From assembly GCF_007970185.1 (NCBI RefSeq), contig NZ_CP042431.1, positions 1,798,001 through 1,862,000 on the forward strand: a stretch of DNA of 64,000 nt, read 5' to 3'. Every line of letters begins with the position of its first letter. Within the stretch, counting starts at the first letter, position 1. The notes under the pieces are model-generated. The model was given only the letters and a program-made list of their open reading frames with translations, was not told the DNA's origin and made no database searches. Shown here piece after piece: positions 57,004 to 64,000 of this stretch. The position numbers and the translations under genes were made by a program. The DNA is from Pseudobacter ginsenosidimutans (GTDB lineage Bacteria; Bacteroidota; Bacteroidia; Chitinophagales; Chitinophagaceae).

Positions 57004-59056
57004 ATCGTTACCAGCTCAGGAAAAAATAGAAAACGCTACAACAGGAAAATGGACAATAGCGCTGCGTCGCTTTGCGTCTTTGTCGCTGAGCACGTTTATC
57101 GTGTTGTTTGTATTGAGGATGCTGGAGTGGATCTGGAATGGCGTTAGTCACCAGTTCCCGCAGGAAGGATTTATCTTTTTTCTCAATATCATTGTGAATG
57201 ATTTCGTGTTCTTCTGCAAGATGAGTTTGGTGTTGCTGGTTGTATTTGCACTGTTCTGTTTTGTATCTCTCCGAGTTGCTACTATTGTTTATCGGGTGCT
57301 GGCGGTGCTGGCCATTCTCGGCTATCTCATGCTGATCCAGTATTTCAACAGCACGCTGGTGCCGCTCGGCGCAGACCTGTACGGGTACAGCTGGAATGAG
57401 ATCAAACTCACGGTAGGAGCTTCAGGAAAACTCAACGTGTGGACGGCGCTGCTGCTGATCATATTTGTAGCAGGCATCGTGTTCGGCTTATTATGGATGG
57501 GTAAAAAGATAAGGCCCGGGCGGGTTTCATCTTTCGTTATTTGTTTGTTGATCGTCTCTACTTCTTTCCTGGCCTATGCTTCAGCCTTCACGCCACATAT
57601 TTTTTCTGTTGAGTACGATAATAATTTATCGAGGAATAAACTGGATTATTTCCTCTCGGCATCCGTGGGTCATTTCTTCCCGGAAGAACAGGAAACGGAT
57701 ATCTATGCGGATTCATATATCGGGGATTACGGAGAGAATACCGGAGAGGATCTGCTGGCATCATTCAATTATATCGATGAAAAGGAATATCCTTTTCTGC
57801 ATGCAGACAGTACGGAAGATGTGTTATCGCCATTCTTATCAAAATCCGCTACGCCTCCGAATATCGTGATCCTCCTGGTAGAAGGACTGGGACGCGCTTT
57901 CACCAACGAAGGCGCTTACCTCGGTAACTGGACGCCGTTTGTTGATTCATTATCGCAGCACAGCCTGTATTGGGAGAATTGTTTGAGTGGCGGCGGAAGA
58001 ACCTTTGCTGTATTGCCAACGGTGCTCGGCTCGCTGCCATTCGGGAAAAATGGATTCAATGAACTGGGGAATGATATGCCGCAGCAATTATCACTGATGA
58101 GTTTGCTGAAGAAGAATGGCTATCATACTGGGTTCTATTATTGCGGCGACGCCAGTTTCGATAACATGAATATCTTCCTGAAACACCAGCAGGTGGATAA
58201 GATAAAAGACAAGAATACTTTCCCTGCCGGTTATGCGCAGTTACCCTCCCAGAACGGTTTCACCTGGGGATATGGAGATAAAGAACTGTTCCGTTATTAT
58301 TATGCCGATCAGCAAAAAGAACCTGTTGGCGGGCCTAAGCTGCAAGTATTGCTGACAGTGGCTACACACAGTCCATTCCTGATCAATGAGCAAGATAAGT
58401 ACAACCAACGCGTAGACCAGCGCATGGACGATCTGAAACTGACCGATCAACAGAAAGCAGAAAGAAAACAATATCGCGCGCAATTCGCGTCCATCCTGTA
58501 TGCAGACGATGCTCTGCAGCAGTTTTTCGAAAAATCAAAACAGTTACCGGACTATAACAATACCATCTTCCTCATCACGGGCGACCACCGCATGCCGGAG
58601 ATCCCGATGATCACCAAGATAGACAGGTACCATGTTCCGCTGATCCTGTACTCTCCCATGCTGCAGCGCAGTGCCAGGTTTCAATCACTCAATACACATT
58701 TTGATATCGGCCCGAGCCTGCTGGCTTATCTCAAAAACACTTACGCGCTCAAAGGCCCATCTATGCAAAGCTGGATGGGTAGTGGTCTGGATACGGCGCG
58801 CAGCTTCCGTAATATCCACTCTATTCCATTAATGCAAACCAAAACGGATCTGATAGATTACGTGATGGGGAATTATCATATAAATGGAACTGATGTCTTC
58901 CGACTCAGCAATACGCTCAACGAAGATCGCGTAACAGAAACGCCAATAATAGAAAGTATAAAAGGCGCATTCGACAAATTCCGCCAGAAGAACCAGCAAT
59001 TCATTCAGGGAGCGCCACTGATCCCGGATACATTATTCAAAAACTGGAAGCCGTAA
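56990..59056 (+). CDS. LTA synthase-like sulfatase-superfamily membrane enzyme
   Basis: This 688-residue protein has five transmembrane helices in the first 215 residues and an extracytoplasmic alkaline-phosphatase/sulfatase-type domain. Key parts are IVILLVEGLGRAF (metal Glu), SGGGRTFAVLPT (nucleophile Thr), FYYCGDASFDNM and ITGDHRMPEIP (the metal D-H). LtaS-type enzymes transfer phosphoglycerol from phospholipid; in a Gram-negative polysaccharide cluster it may add phosphoglycerol or phosphoethanolamine to the glycan. The start overlaps the glycosyltransferase gene by 14 bp. The donor and acceptor are unknown. Confidence 0.87.
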   Translation: MATVESLPAQEKIENATTGKWTIALRRFASLSLSTFIVLFVLRMLEWIWNGVSHQFPQEGFIFFLNIIVNDFVFFCKMSLVLLVVFALFCFVSLRVATIVYRVLAVLAILGYLMLIQYFNSTLVPLGADLYGYSWNEIKLTVGASGKLNVWTALLLIIFVAGIVFGLLWMGKKIRPGRVSSFVICLLIVSTSFLAYASAFTPHIFSVEYDNNLSRNKLDYFLSASVGHFFPEEQETDIYADSYIGDYGENTGEDLLASFNYIDEKEYPFLHADSTEDVLSPFLSKSATPPNIVILLVEGLGRAFTNEGAYLGNWTPFVDSLSQHSLYWENCLSGGGRTFAVLPTVLGSLPFGKNGFNELGNDMPQQLSLMSLLKKNGYHTGFYYCGDASFDNMNIFLKHQQVDKIKDKNTFPAGYAQLPSQNGFTWGYGDKELFRYYYADQQKEPVGGPKLQVLLTVATHSPFLINEQDKYNQRVDQRMDDLKLTDQQKAERKQYRAQFASILYADDALQQFFEKSKQLPDYNNTIFLITGDHRMPEIPMITKIDRYHVPLILYSPMLQRSARFQSLNTHFDIGPSLLAYLKNTYALKGPSMQSWMGSGLDTARSFRNIHSIPLMQTKTDLIDYVMGNYHINGTDVFRLSNTLNEDRVTETPIIESIKGAFDKFRQKNQQFIQGAPLIPDTLFKNWKP

Positions 59057-59226
59057 CAAGATAAAATTACTCAACATGTTGGCAGTCGCTTGAGTAATGA
59101 ACAGTCCCATTACTTAAAAAACTGATTTATCCGTCTGAAAAATAGTCTGGATTTTCATTTTGCTTTTCCTGTTTTTTTGTAACTTATGTCGAATAGTACT
59201 CGATTCTCAAATCCTAAACCTTACTT

Positions 59227-59793
59227 ATGAATAAGATCTCTTACATTCTGTTCTCTGCTATTATTTTCTTCGTTTCCTGTTCCAAGAAAACTACGTCAGA
59301 AGATATCATTTCCCCACAAGTCCAAACGATGGTAATAAAAGAAGTGGACAGCGCTGGGATCCGCACATTAATTTACCCTGATGGCAAGAAAAAGATTATT
59401 AAGAAACCTGAATCGAGCAAAGGGAAAGTAACAACAAATTCTACCCAAATCGGATATGATTTGGATGAGTTGTCAGATGTAGATTTAGATGGCCCCTCCT
59501 TCGGAAACTTTCAAATGAAATATGAAACAGAGTATGTTGTTGACTTGAATACATTAGAGATCATACAGGTGAATCATGCTTATACTTATTTGCTGAATCC
59601 TGTATCGTTTCGCTCAGATGGTGCATCCAGAACCAGCGCGGTGATAGGACACACGTGGTCGCTGCTCACTCCTTTGCCTGCCTATGCATTTAGCGTATAC
59701 CGTACTTTCTATATCAATTGTTATTATCAATATCCCGGGGGAACTCCCAGGACAAGACAATATTCATATAGTAAGGTCACGTATCATCCATAG
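59227..59793 (+). CDS. Lipoprotein of unknown function
   Basis: This 188-residue protein has a signal peptide with lipobox FFVSC (Cys near residue 18) followed by SKKTTSED, so it is likely lipidated and membrane-attached. The mature part is polar with strands (VKEVDSAGIRTLIYPDGKKK; YETEYVVDLNTLEIIQVNHA). No domain recognised. It is separated by 170 bp from the LtaS-like gene and may have its own promoter. Confidence 0.7.
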   Translation: MNKISYILFSAIIFFVSCSKKTTSEDIISPQVQTMVIKEVDSAGIRTLIYPDGKKKIIKKPESSKGKVTTNSTQIGYDLDELSDVDLDGPSFGNFQMKYETEYVVDLNTLEIIQVNHAYTYLLNPVSFRSDGASRTSAVIGHTWSLLTPLPAYAFSVYRTFYINCYYQYPGGTPRTRQYSYSKVTYHP

Positions 59794-59823
59794 TCGGGAT
59801 GATCAGGAAATAAAACTGAAAGT

Positions 59824-60123
59824 ATGGCTTCCGAAAAAACATATCGGCCTGCAAGAATGTTGTTCGTTGATGCTGTTATCCACATCAAACAAAATGCCCA
59901 TAAGCAAAACACAGATATATCAGATAGCTTGATTGCGAGCAAGCTCAATATTTCTGAAGCCCAGTATAGGAGCTTTTATGAAAGGAATTTCTTACCTGAA
60001 GATTTGTTTCAAGCCTTTGAATCAGTCTTCTCGGAATTTTATTCCATTATGATTGTTACCGATGTGAGTCATGAAGAATTACCAGACCCAATGGATGAGG
60101 ATGAATCAAAAGATGGGAAATAG
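59824..60123 (+). CDS. Small hypothetical protein
   Basis: This 99-residue acidic soluble protein starts MASEKTYRPARMLFVDAVIH and contains SDSLIASKLNISEAQYRSFY, which could be a short helix-turn-helix-like helix pair; the tail is strongly acidic (PDPMDEDES). No family recognised. It is 30 bp after the lipoprotein gene and likely co-transcribed with it. Confidence 0.6.
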   Translation: MASEKTYRPARMLFVDAVIHIKQNAHKQNTDISDSLIASKLNISEAQYRSFYERNFLPEDLFQAFESVFSEFYSIMIVTDVSHEELPDPMDEDESKDGK

Positions 60124-60156
60124 GACGATGATTTAATAAGGCTGTAATGCTAATAG

Positions 60157-61317
60157 CTACTGCCCGCGATATAAGTCATCAAGAATGGTAGTCATTAACG
60201 GACGGTAATAATTCCAGAAGAAACTTTTCCTTTCCATCGGGTCGCTGGAATCATAGAACAACCAGCTGAAATAGTTGACGCCTCTGAAATAAGAGCTGGT
60301 CATGCTTACCGGGTTATCGCAAAAATCTGCGGAGAAATAATAGAATTTGTAATCCTGACGGATATGTTGCGTTACAGCGGGAAAGCTGGCCGGGATATTC
60401 TTTTCTTTCAGCAGTTTCATTCCTGCTTCATTCGCATCCACTTTGAAATGCGCGATCACTTCATTGATAGTGGTATCGGTATTGATCACATCGAACCAGA
60501 AAGCGTATTTCATGGATTCGGGAAGACCATAAACCGTTTGTCCTTTTATTCCGGTAACGATATGCGGCACTGCCTCACCCAGATGCGTACCCGCTTCCAG
60601 GATCACGATCTCATCTTTATCGCTCACAAAAGCCACTCCGTCTTTCTTGAAGGGCCATTGGTTATTGTGTTGTTGCAGGTAATTGCTGATCAGCCAATGC
60701 GGGAGTTCTTTGTTCAGGGCGGTGTCCAGGTTCTCGAAATACCGGCCGATCCATCCCGTCCAGCGCATGGCGAATAGTTGCTCGAACTGCTGGCGGATCT
60801 CGAGAGCCGTAGGAGACCCAATGGTATTGAATTCCGTGATGATGAGCTTGTGTTTGTCTTTCATCCTTTGCAGCAGCCCGATATCTTCCTTGCTCATGCC
60901 GCCATATACGATGCCGCTGCGCTCGGTTACATTTTTTCCACTGAACCATTCATTGCTGAATACGCCGTAGGTGTCGGTGAAGTAGGCGGCCTGGGCATCT
61001 TCGCTGAGCTGGTCCAGTTGCTGCGGAGTGAATCTTTCCAGTCCTTTGATGCGGAAGTTCTCGCCTTGTTTTGGAAAAAATCCAAAATAATCGTTGGAAA
61101 CGCCGTAGGCTTTTTTACTGGTTTTGGTGTAGCGCTCCTGGTTCAGCACCCAGGTGAGGGAGATATGTTCCTGTCCTTTTCTGCTGATCTCGGTCTTGTC
61201 TACAATGGCGATCACCATTTTCTTTTTGGGCGTGCATAGCCAGGCGATCCACATCCAAAGTGGGAGTAGTACAATCAGCGCAACAATGATCAATATATTC
61301 CTGGTTCTCTTTTTCAA
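60157..61317 (-). CDS. Membrane-anchored protein of unknown function linked to YaiO
   Basis: This 386-residue protein has an N-terminal transmembrane helix (ILIIVALIVLLPLWMWIAWL) and a large periplasmic domain. Conserved-looking stretches include VIAIVDKTEISRKGQEHISL, the Glu of IITEFNTIGSPT, DEIVILEAGTHLGEAVPHIV and FYYFSADFCDNP. The ITEF/EAG strands could be active-site strands of a hydrolase barrel, but I do not recognise a family. It lies 12 bp after the YaiO-type gene on the same strand, so the two are an operon, convergent with the kinase/glycosyltransferase cluster. Confidence 0.7.
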   Translation of the reverse strand: MKKRTRNILIIVALIVLLPLWMWIAWLCTPKKKMVIAIVDKTEISRKGQEHISLTWVLNQERYTKTSKKAYGVSNDYFGFFPKQGENFRIKGLERFTPQQLDQLSEDAQAAYFTDTYGVFSNEWFSGKNVTERSGIVYGGMSKEDIGLLQRMKDKHKLIITEFNTIGSPTALEIRQQFEQLFAMRWTGWIGRYFENLDTALNKELPHWLISNYLQQHNNQWPFKKDGVAFVSDKDEIVILEAGTHLGEAVPHIVTGIKGQTVYGLPESMKYAFWFDVINTDTTINEVIAHFKVDANEAGMKLLKEKNIPASFPAVTQHIRQDYKFYYFSADFCDNPVSMTSSYFRGVNYFSWLFYDSSDPMERKSFFWNYYRPLMTTILDDLYRGQ

Positions 61318-61329
61318 GGGATCGAAAAT

Positions 61330-62583
61330 TTAGAATCTTCTCTGGTAGCCGATACCGGCTGTGAATTGATTGTCTTTTGTTTTGGGCAGGTATTCCACGC
61401 GCGCAAAACCGGCATTGATCAGGAATACATTGAGTTTCCTGTGAGTAAACCGATATCCGCCGGAGATCCGGTTGGTGAGCAGTTTGTAATTGTTGTTGAG
61501 CTGGATGGCCTGAGTACGATCATCCGGTGAGATCCCATAGCCGAGCGACAAGTGCAGAAAATCGTCTGCGCCTCCCAGGTAGTAACGGGTGGTGAAGGAG
61601 TAGGAATGCGAGATGCGGTCATCGTCGGGCGTTACATAAGCGCGGAGATTGAACCAAAAGCTTTTGTAGTATTTGCCAATAGAACCGGTGTAGATCCAGG
61701 TATCGTTACCGAAGTTGAGGTAGCGGAAACCGAGGTCTGCTTCAAAACTTTTGGGCAGGTTGGCATAGAGCGAAAAACCGCCGCGGTATTTGGGGAACAC
61801 TACATCATCCGCTGAGTAGCCGAAGTTCACATAAGCGTAAAAGTTTTTGGCGATGCTGGGATAGGCGTCTACCTCAAACTGAACACCATCGGTTTTGAAT
61901 CGATTGGTATAATTGACCCGACCAATGATGGAGCCATATTTTGTCTGACGGCCATAATCCAGACTGATGAGGTGCCAGGGATCTGAGAACTGTTTATCGA
62001 AATGCGTATAGTCGTAAGAGATACCGATCCTGTTAGATGCGGCATAGTCGCGGATCCTGCCGGAGAGGGCGCGTGCTTCTGTGTTCTTTGGATCGATGGT
62101 GAGCAGGGAATCCGCGAGACGCGCTGCGGGTTTGTAGTCGCGCATGGCGGTAAGGATCTTTGCTTTTTGCAGCATCAGGTCAGGGGAACGCGGATGGTGT
62201 TGCAGGCCGGTTTCGCAATAGGCCAGTCCTTCTTTGTATCGGTTGGTGAAGTAGGCGATACTGGCTGCAGCAACGGCTGCATCTTCATGCGAAGGGTTTT
62301 CGCGCAGCGCCTGATCGAGTGTGATTCGGGAGCTGTCTTCTTTATCGCTCCAGAAATAAAGTCGACCGAGGAATACCCGGATATCTGTATAACCCGGGCT
62401 CTGGCTCAATGCCTGCTGGCAAAGCGCGATGGCTTTGGGATAATCTTTTTGCTGAAAGGCTGCGCTGCGCGCCTGCACTAAAAGCTCATCGGAAGATAAT
62501 TTCTCCTGGGCTGTCAGCGTATGCGCATGCAGGATAGCGGTGGCTATGAGGAAAGCCGGTACGAATAGTTTTTTCAGGATCAT
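61330..62583 (-). CDS. YaiO family outer-membrane beta-barrel protein with TPR repeats
   Basis: This 417-residue protein has a signal peptide ending near LTAQE, then TPR repeats over about residues 25-180 (YPKAIALCQQALSQSPGYTD, RVFLGRLYFWSDKEDSSRIT) and a C-terminal barrel of amphipathic strands (RIGISYDYTHFDKQF, AYVNFGYSADDVVFPKYRGG, SFTTRYYLGGADDFLHLSLG) ending in an aromatic residue (IGYQRRF). YaiO proteins are outer-membrane porins linked to polysaccharide clusters; this one is a candidate exit channel for the glycan made by the nearby GT2 enzyme. Confidence 0.88.
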   Translation of the reverse strand: MILKKLFVPAFLIATAILHAHTLTAQEKLSSDELLVQARSAAFQQKDYPKAIALCQQALSQSPGYTDIRVFLGRLYFWSDKEDSSRITLDQALRENPSHEDAAVAAASIAYFTNRYKEGLAYCETGLQHHPRSPDLMLQKAKILTAMRDYKPAARLADSLLTIDPKNTEARALSGRIRDYAASNRIGISYDYTHFDKQFSDPWHLISLDYGRQTKYGSIIGRVNYTNRFKTDGVQFEVDAYPSIAKNFYAYVNFGYSADDVVFPKYRGGFSLYANLPKSFEADLGFRYLNFGNDTWIYTGSIGKYYKSFWFNLRAYVTPDDDRISHSYSFTTRYYLGGADDFLHLSLGYGISPDDRTQAIQLNNNYKLLTNRISGGYRFTHRKLNVFLINAGFARVEYLPKTKDNQFTAGIGYQRRF

Positions 62584-62679
62584 CGGAAATTTCCGTTATA
62601 AATATATAAGGTAAATTAATGCTTTATAAGCAAATAACTGGCAGTAAGCTGCACAATTCCGGAAGAGCCAGGAGTTAAC

Positions 62680-63036
62680 TTATAACCAACCGAAGAGGCT
62701 GCTTTCTTCAAGACCTACGAAAATGCCGGCTTCGGTGGTTTTTATGGGGAATGTTTTCAGGTAATAACCTTCGCCACTGGTATTACGGCCATTCTTGATA
62801 CTGAATTTGTAACGGTGCAAAGGACATACCACGTTGCCAATGGCATCGATATAACCATCGGCCATAATGCCACCAGCATGCGGACATTTGAAAGCAAAGC
62901 CAAACCATTCCTCCTGCTGCTTCGTGATGCAGATCTTTTTCCCTTTTACTTCCACAACGGCAATGCCGTTAGTGGCAAAGGGAAGCTCGGCTTCGCTTTC
63001 GGCAACCTGGTGCCATTTGTAATTCTTTTCACTCAT
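62680..63036 (-). CDS. Rieske (2Fe-2S) domain protein
   Basis: ATG 63036 (MSEKNYKWHQVAESEAE) gives 118 residues; a longer frame would run into hflX. The Rieske cluster ligands are KCPHAGG and, 17 residues on, CPLHRYKFS, the C-x-H and C-x-x-H pairs. Such small single-domain Rieske proteins are electron-transfer ferredoxins, like the small subunits of nitrite reductase and dioxygenases. The ATG shares one base with the hflX stop codon (TGATG), so translation is coupled to hflX, an unusual pairing in function. Confidence 0.9.
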   Translation of the reverse strand: MSEKNYKWHQVAESEAELPFATNGIAVVEVKGKKICITKQQEEWFGFAFKCPHAGGIMADGYIDAIGNVVCPLHRYKFSIKNGRNTSGEGYYLKTFPIKTTEAGIFVGLEESSLFGWL

Positions 63037-64000
63037 CAATAAAAGAAAGCTGTTTTGTAGGGATAACGGATCTTGTACATATCCCTTACTTTTTCGAGAA
63101 TGGTAGTGCGGAGTGTATCTAGATTTCTTCTTTCTGTTGCAGAAATGAAAACGCAGTTGCCCTGCAGTTCGTTCTCCCATCTTTCCTTGAGCTCATTGAG
63201 GATCTCCACTTTCACTTCTTCTTCCAGCCAGGGATCGAAAGTATTCTTTTCGTACTGGTCCATTTTATTGAAGATGGTGATCACGGGTTTGTCGTGTGCT
63301 TTCAGTTCCTGGAGCGTGCTGTTCACTACGCCGAGCTGATCTTCGTATTGAGGATGGGACACATCTACCACATGCAGCAGGATATCAGCTTCGCGCACTT
63401 CATCCAGTGTGCTTTTGAAACTCTCAACCAGGTGGTGGGGCAATTTTCGTATGAACCCTACCGTGTCACTGAGCAGGAAAGGCGTATTCTCGAAGACTAC
63501 TTTGCTGGTTGTGGTATCCAGCGTTGCGAAGAGTTTGTTCTCTGCAAATACTTCTCTTTTGCTGATCAGGTTCATGATGGTGCTCTTGCCTACGTTGGTG
63601 TAACCCACCAGCGCTACGCGGATGAATTCACCGCGGTCTTTGCGCTGCACGCCGGCGATCTTATCGATCTCCGCGAGTTTCCTGCGCAGCAAAGCGATCT
63701 TATCTTTTACAATACGACGGTCGGTTTCGATCTCCGTTTCACCGGGACCTCTGGTACCGATACCACCACCAAGACGTTCAAGGTGTTTCCACATACCTTT
63801 CAGCCTGGGCAGCAGGTACTGGTATTGGGCCAGCTCCACCTGTGTTTTGGCCTGGGCGGTTTTGGCCCGGCGTGCAAAGATGTCGAGGATCAGATCCGAG
63901 CGGTCGATGGTTTTTACACCGAGGATCTTTTCAATATTCTGGATCTGTGAGCCACTGAGCTCATCATCGAATATAACGAGGTTGATATCTTTTCCCTGGA
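63036..64000 (-). CDS. hflX: GTPase HflX, 5' end beyond the window
   Basis: The C-terminal 321 residues are visible; the start lies past 64000. The N-terminal HflX domain is seen (DINLVIFDDELSGSQIQNIE, DRSDLILDIFARRA), then GGGIGTRGPGETEIETDRR and a coiled coil. The G domain follows with G1 VGYTNVGKSTIMN, G3 LSDTVGFIRKLPHHL and G4 FNKMD. HflX is a ribosome-associated GTPase that splits stalled ribosomes, mainly under heat stress. The stop codon overlaps the start of the Rieske gene. Confidence 0.95.
   Translation of the reverse strand, partial: QGKDINLVIFDDELSGSQIQNIEKILGVKTIDRSDLILDIFARRAKTAQAKTQVELAQYQYLLPRLKGMWKHLERLGGGIGTRGPGETEIETDRRIVKDKIALLRRKLAEIDKIAGVQRKDRGEFIRVALVGYTNVGKSTIMNLISKREVFAENKLFATLDTTTSKVVFENTPFLLSDTVGFIRKLPHHLVESFKSTLDEVREADILLHVVDVSHPQYEDQLGVVNSTLQELKAHDKPVITIFNKMDQYEKNTFDPWLEEEVKVEILNELKERWENELQGNCVFISATERRNLDTLRTTILEKVRDMYKIRYPYKTAFFY

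Overview
The window looks like chromosomal DNA from a Bacteroidota bacterium, most likely of the Chitinophagaceae type. The evidence is an ECF sigma/FecR/SusC/SusD locus, two large proteins with C-terminal type IX secretion (T9SS) sorting domains, GldA/GldG-type ABC components, a TPR-LuxR regulator, and several small families I associate with that group. Start sites mostly lack Shine-Dalgarno sequences, which also fits. No integrase, transposase or CRISPR array is visible.

Layout. (1) 1-1.1 kb: the end of a histidine phosphatase gene and a secreted glycerophosphodiesterase, closed by a terminator. (2) 1.27-16.6 kb: one long plus-strand cluster of ECF sigma factor, FecR anti-sigma (frameshifted), SusC, SusD, an M16-family protein with a degenerate zinc site, a small secreted protein, an ABC ATPase, a GldG-type permease, and two tandem MutS-like ATPases (the first frameshifted). 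Both frameshifts lie in the same CAGGGGG context and both fit loss of one G. (3) 16.7-20.4 kb: serine hydrolase, AraC regulator, VOC protein and alpha/beta hydrolase. (4) 20.5-29.8 kb, minus strand: a 2424-residue beta-helix surface protein, a tiny membrane protein coupled to it by ATGA, and a TPR-LuxR regulator.

(5) 30-34.1 kb: a solitary AbiEi-type antitoxin gene behind an array of TTGTTCA half-sites, a small lipoprotein, a 5'-truncated rmuC, and a complete AbiEi/AbiEii pair behind twin palindromes. (6) 34.6-39.7 kb: a 14-repeat FG-GAP T9SS protein and a Crp/Fnr regulator. (7) 40-50.6 kb: an accessory, increasingly AT-rich, defence-like region. It holds an MNT/HEPN-like protein, an XRE regulator with a PD-(D/E)XK nuclease, a RelA/SpoT-type synthetase, a HEPN protein with an intact RNxxxH motif, an OLD-family ATPase-TOPRIM nuclease, and a three-gene operon ending in a SecB-like chaperone. 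I read that operon as a toxin-antitoxin-chaperone (TAC) system. The region ends at a tRNA-Asn gene.

(8) 51-62.6 kb: a hybrid histidine kinase with HPt, a response regulator, a HEAT-repeat membrane protein, a processive family-2 glycosyltransferase, an LtaS/sulfatase-like enzyme, small proteins, and on the opposite strand a membrane-anchored protein plus a YaiO-type barrel. Together they look like a regulated exopolysaccharide or surface-glycan system. (9) 62.7-64 kb: a Rieske protein overlapping the end of hflX, which runs off the window.

The strongest candidates for something undescribed are the SecB-linked operon at 49.4-50.6 kb and the SusCD/M16/ABC/MutS cluster at 1.3-16.6 kb. All functional calls come from reading motifs by eye; no database search was run.
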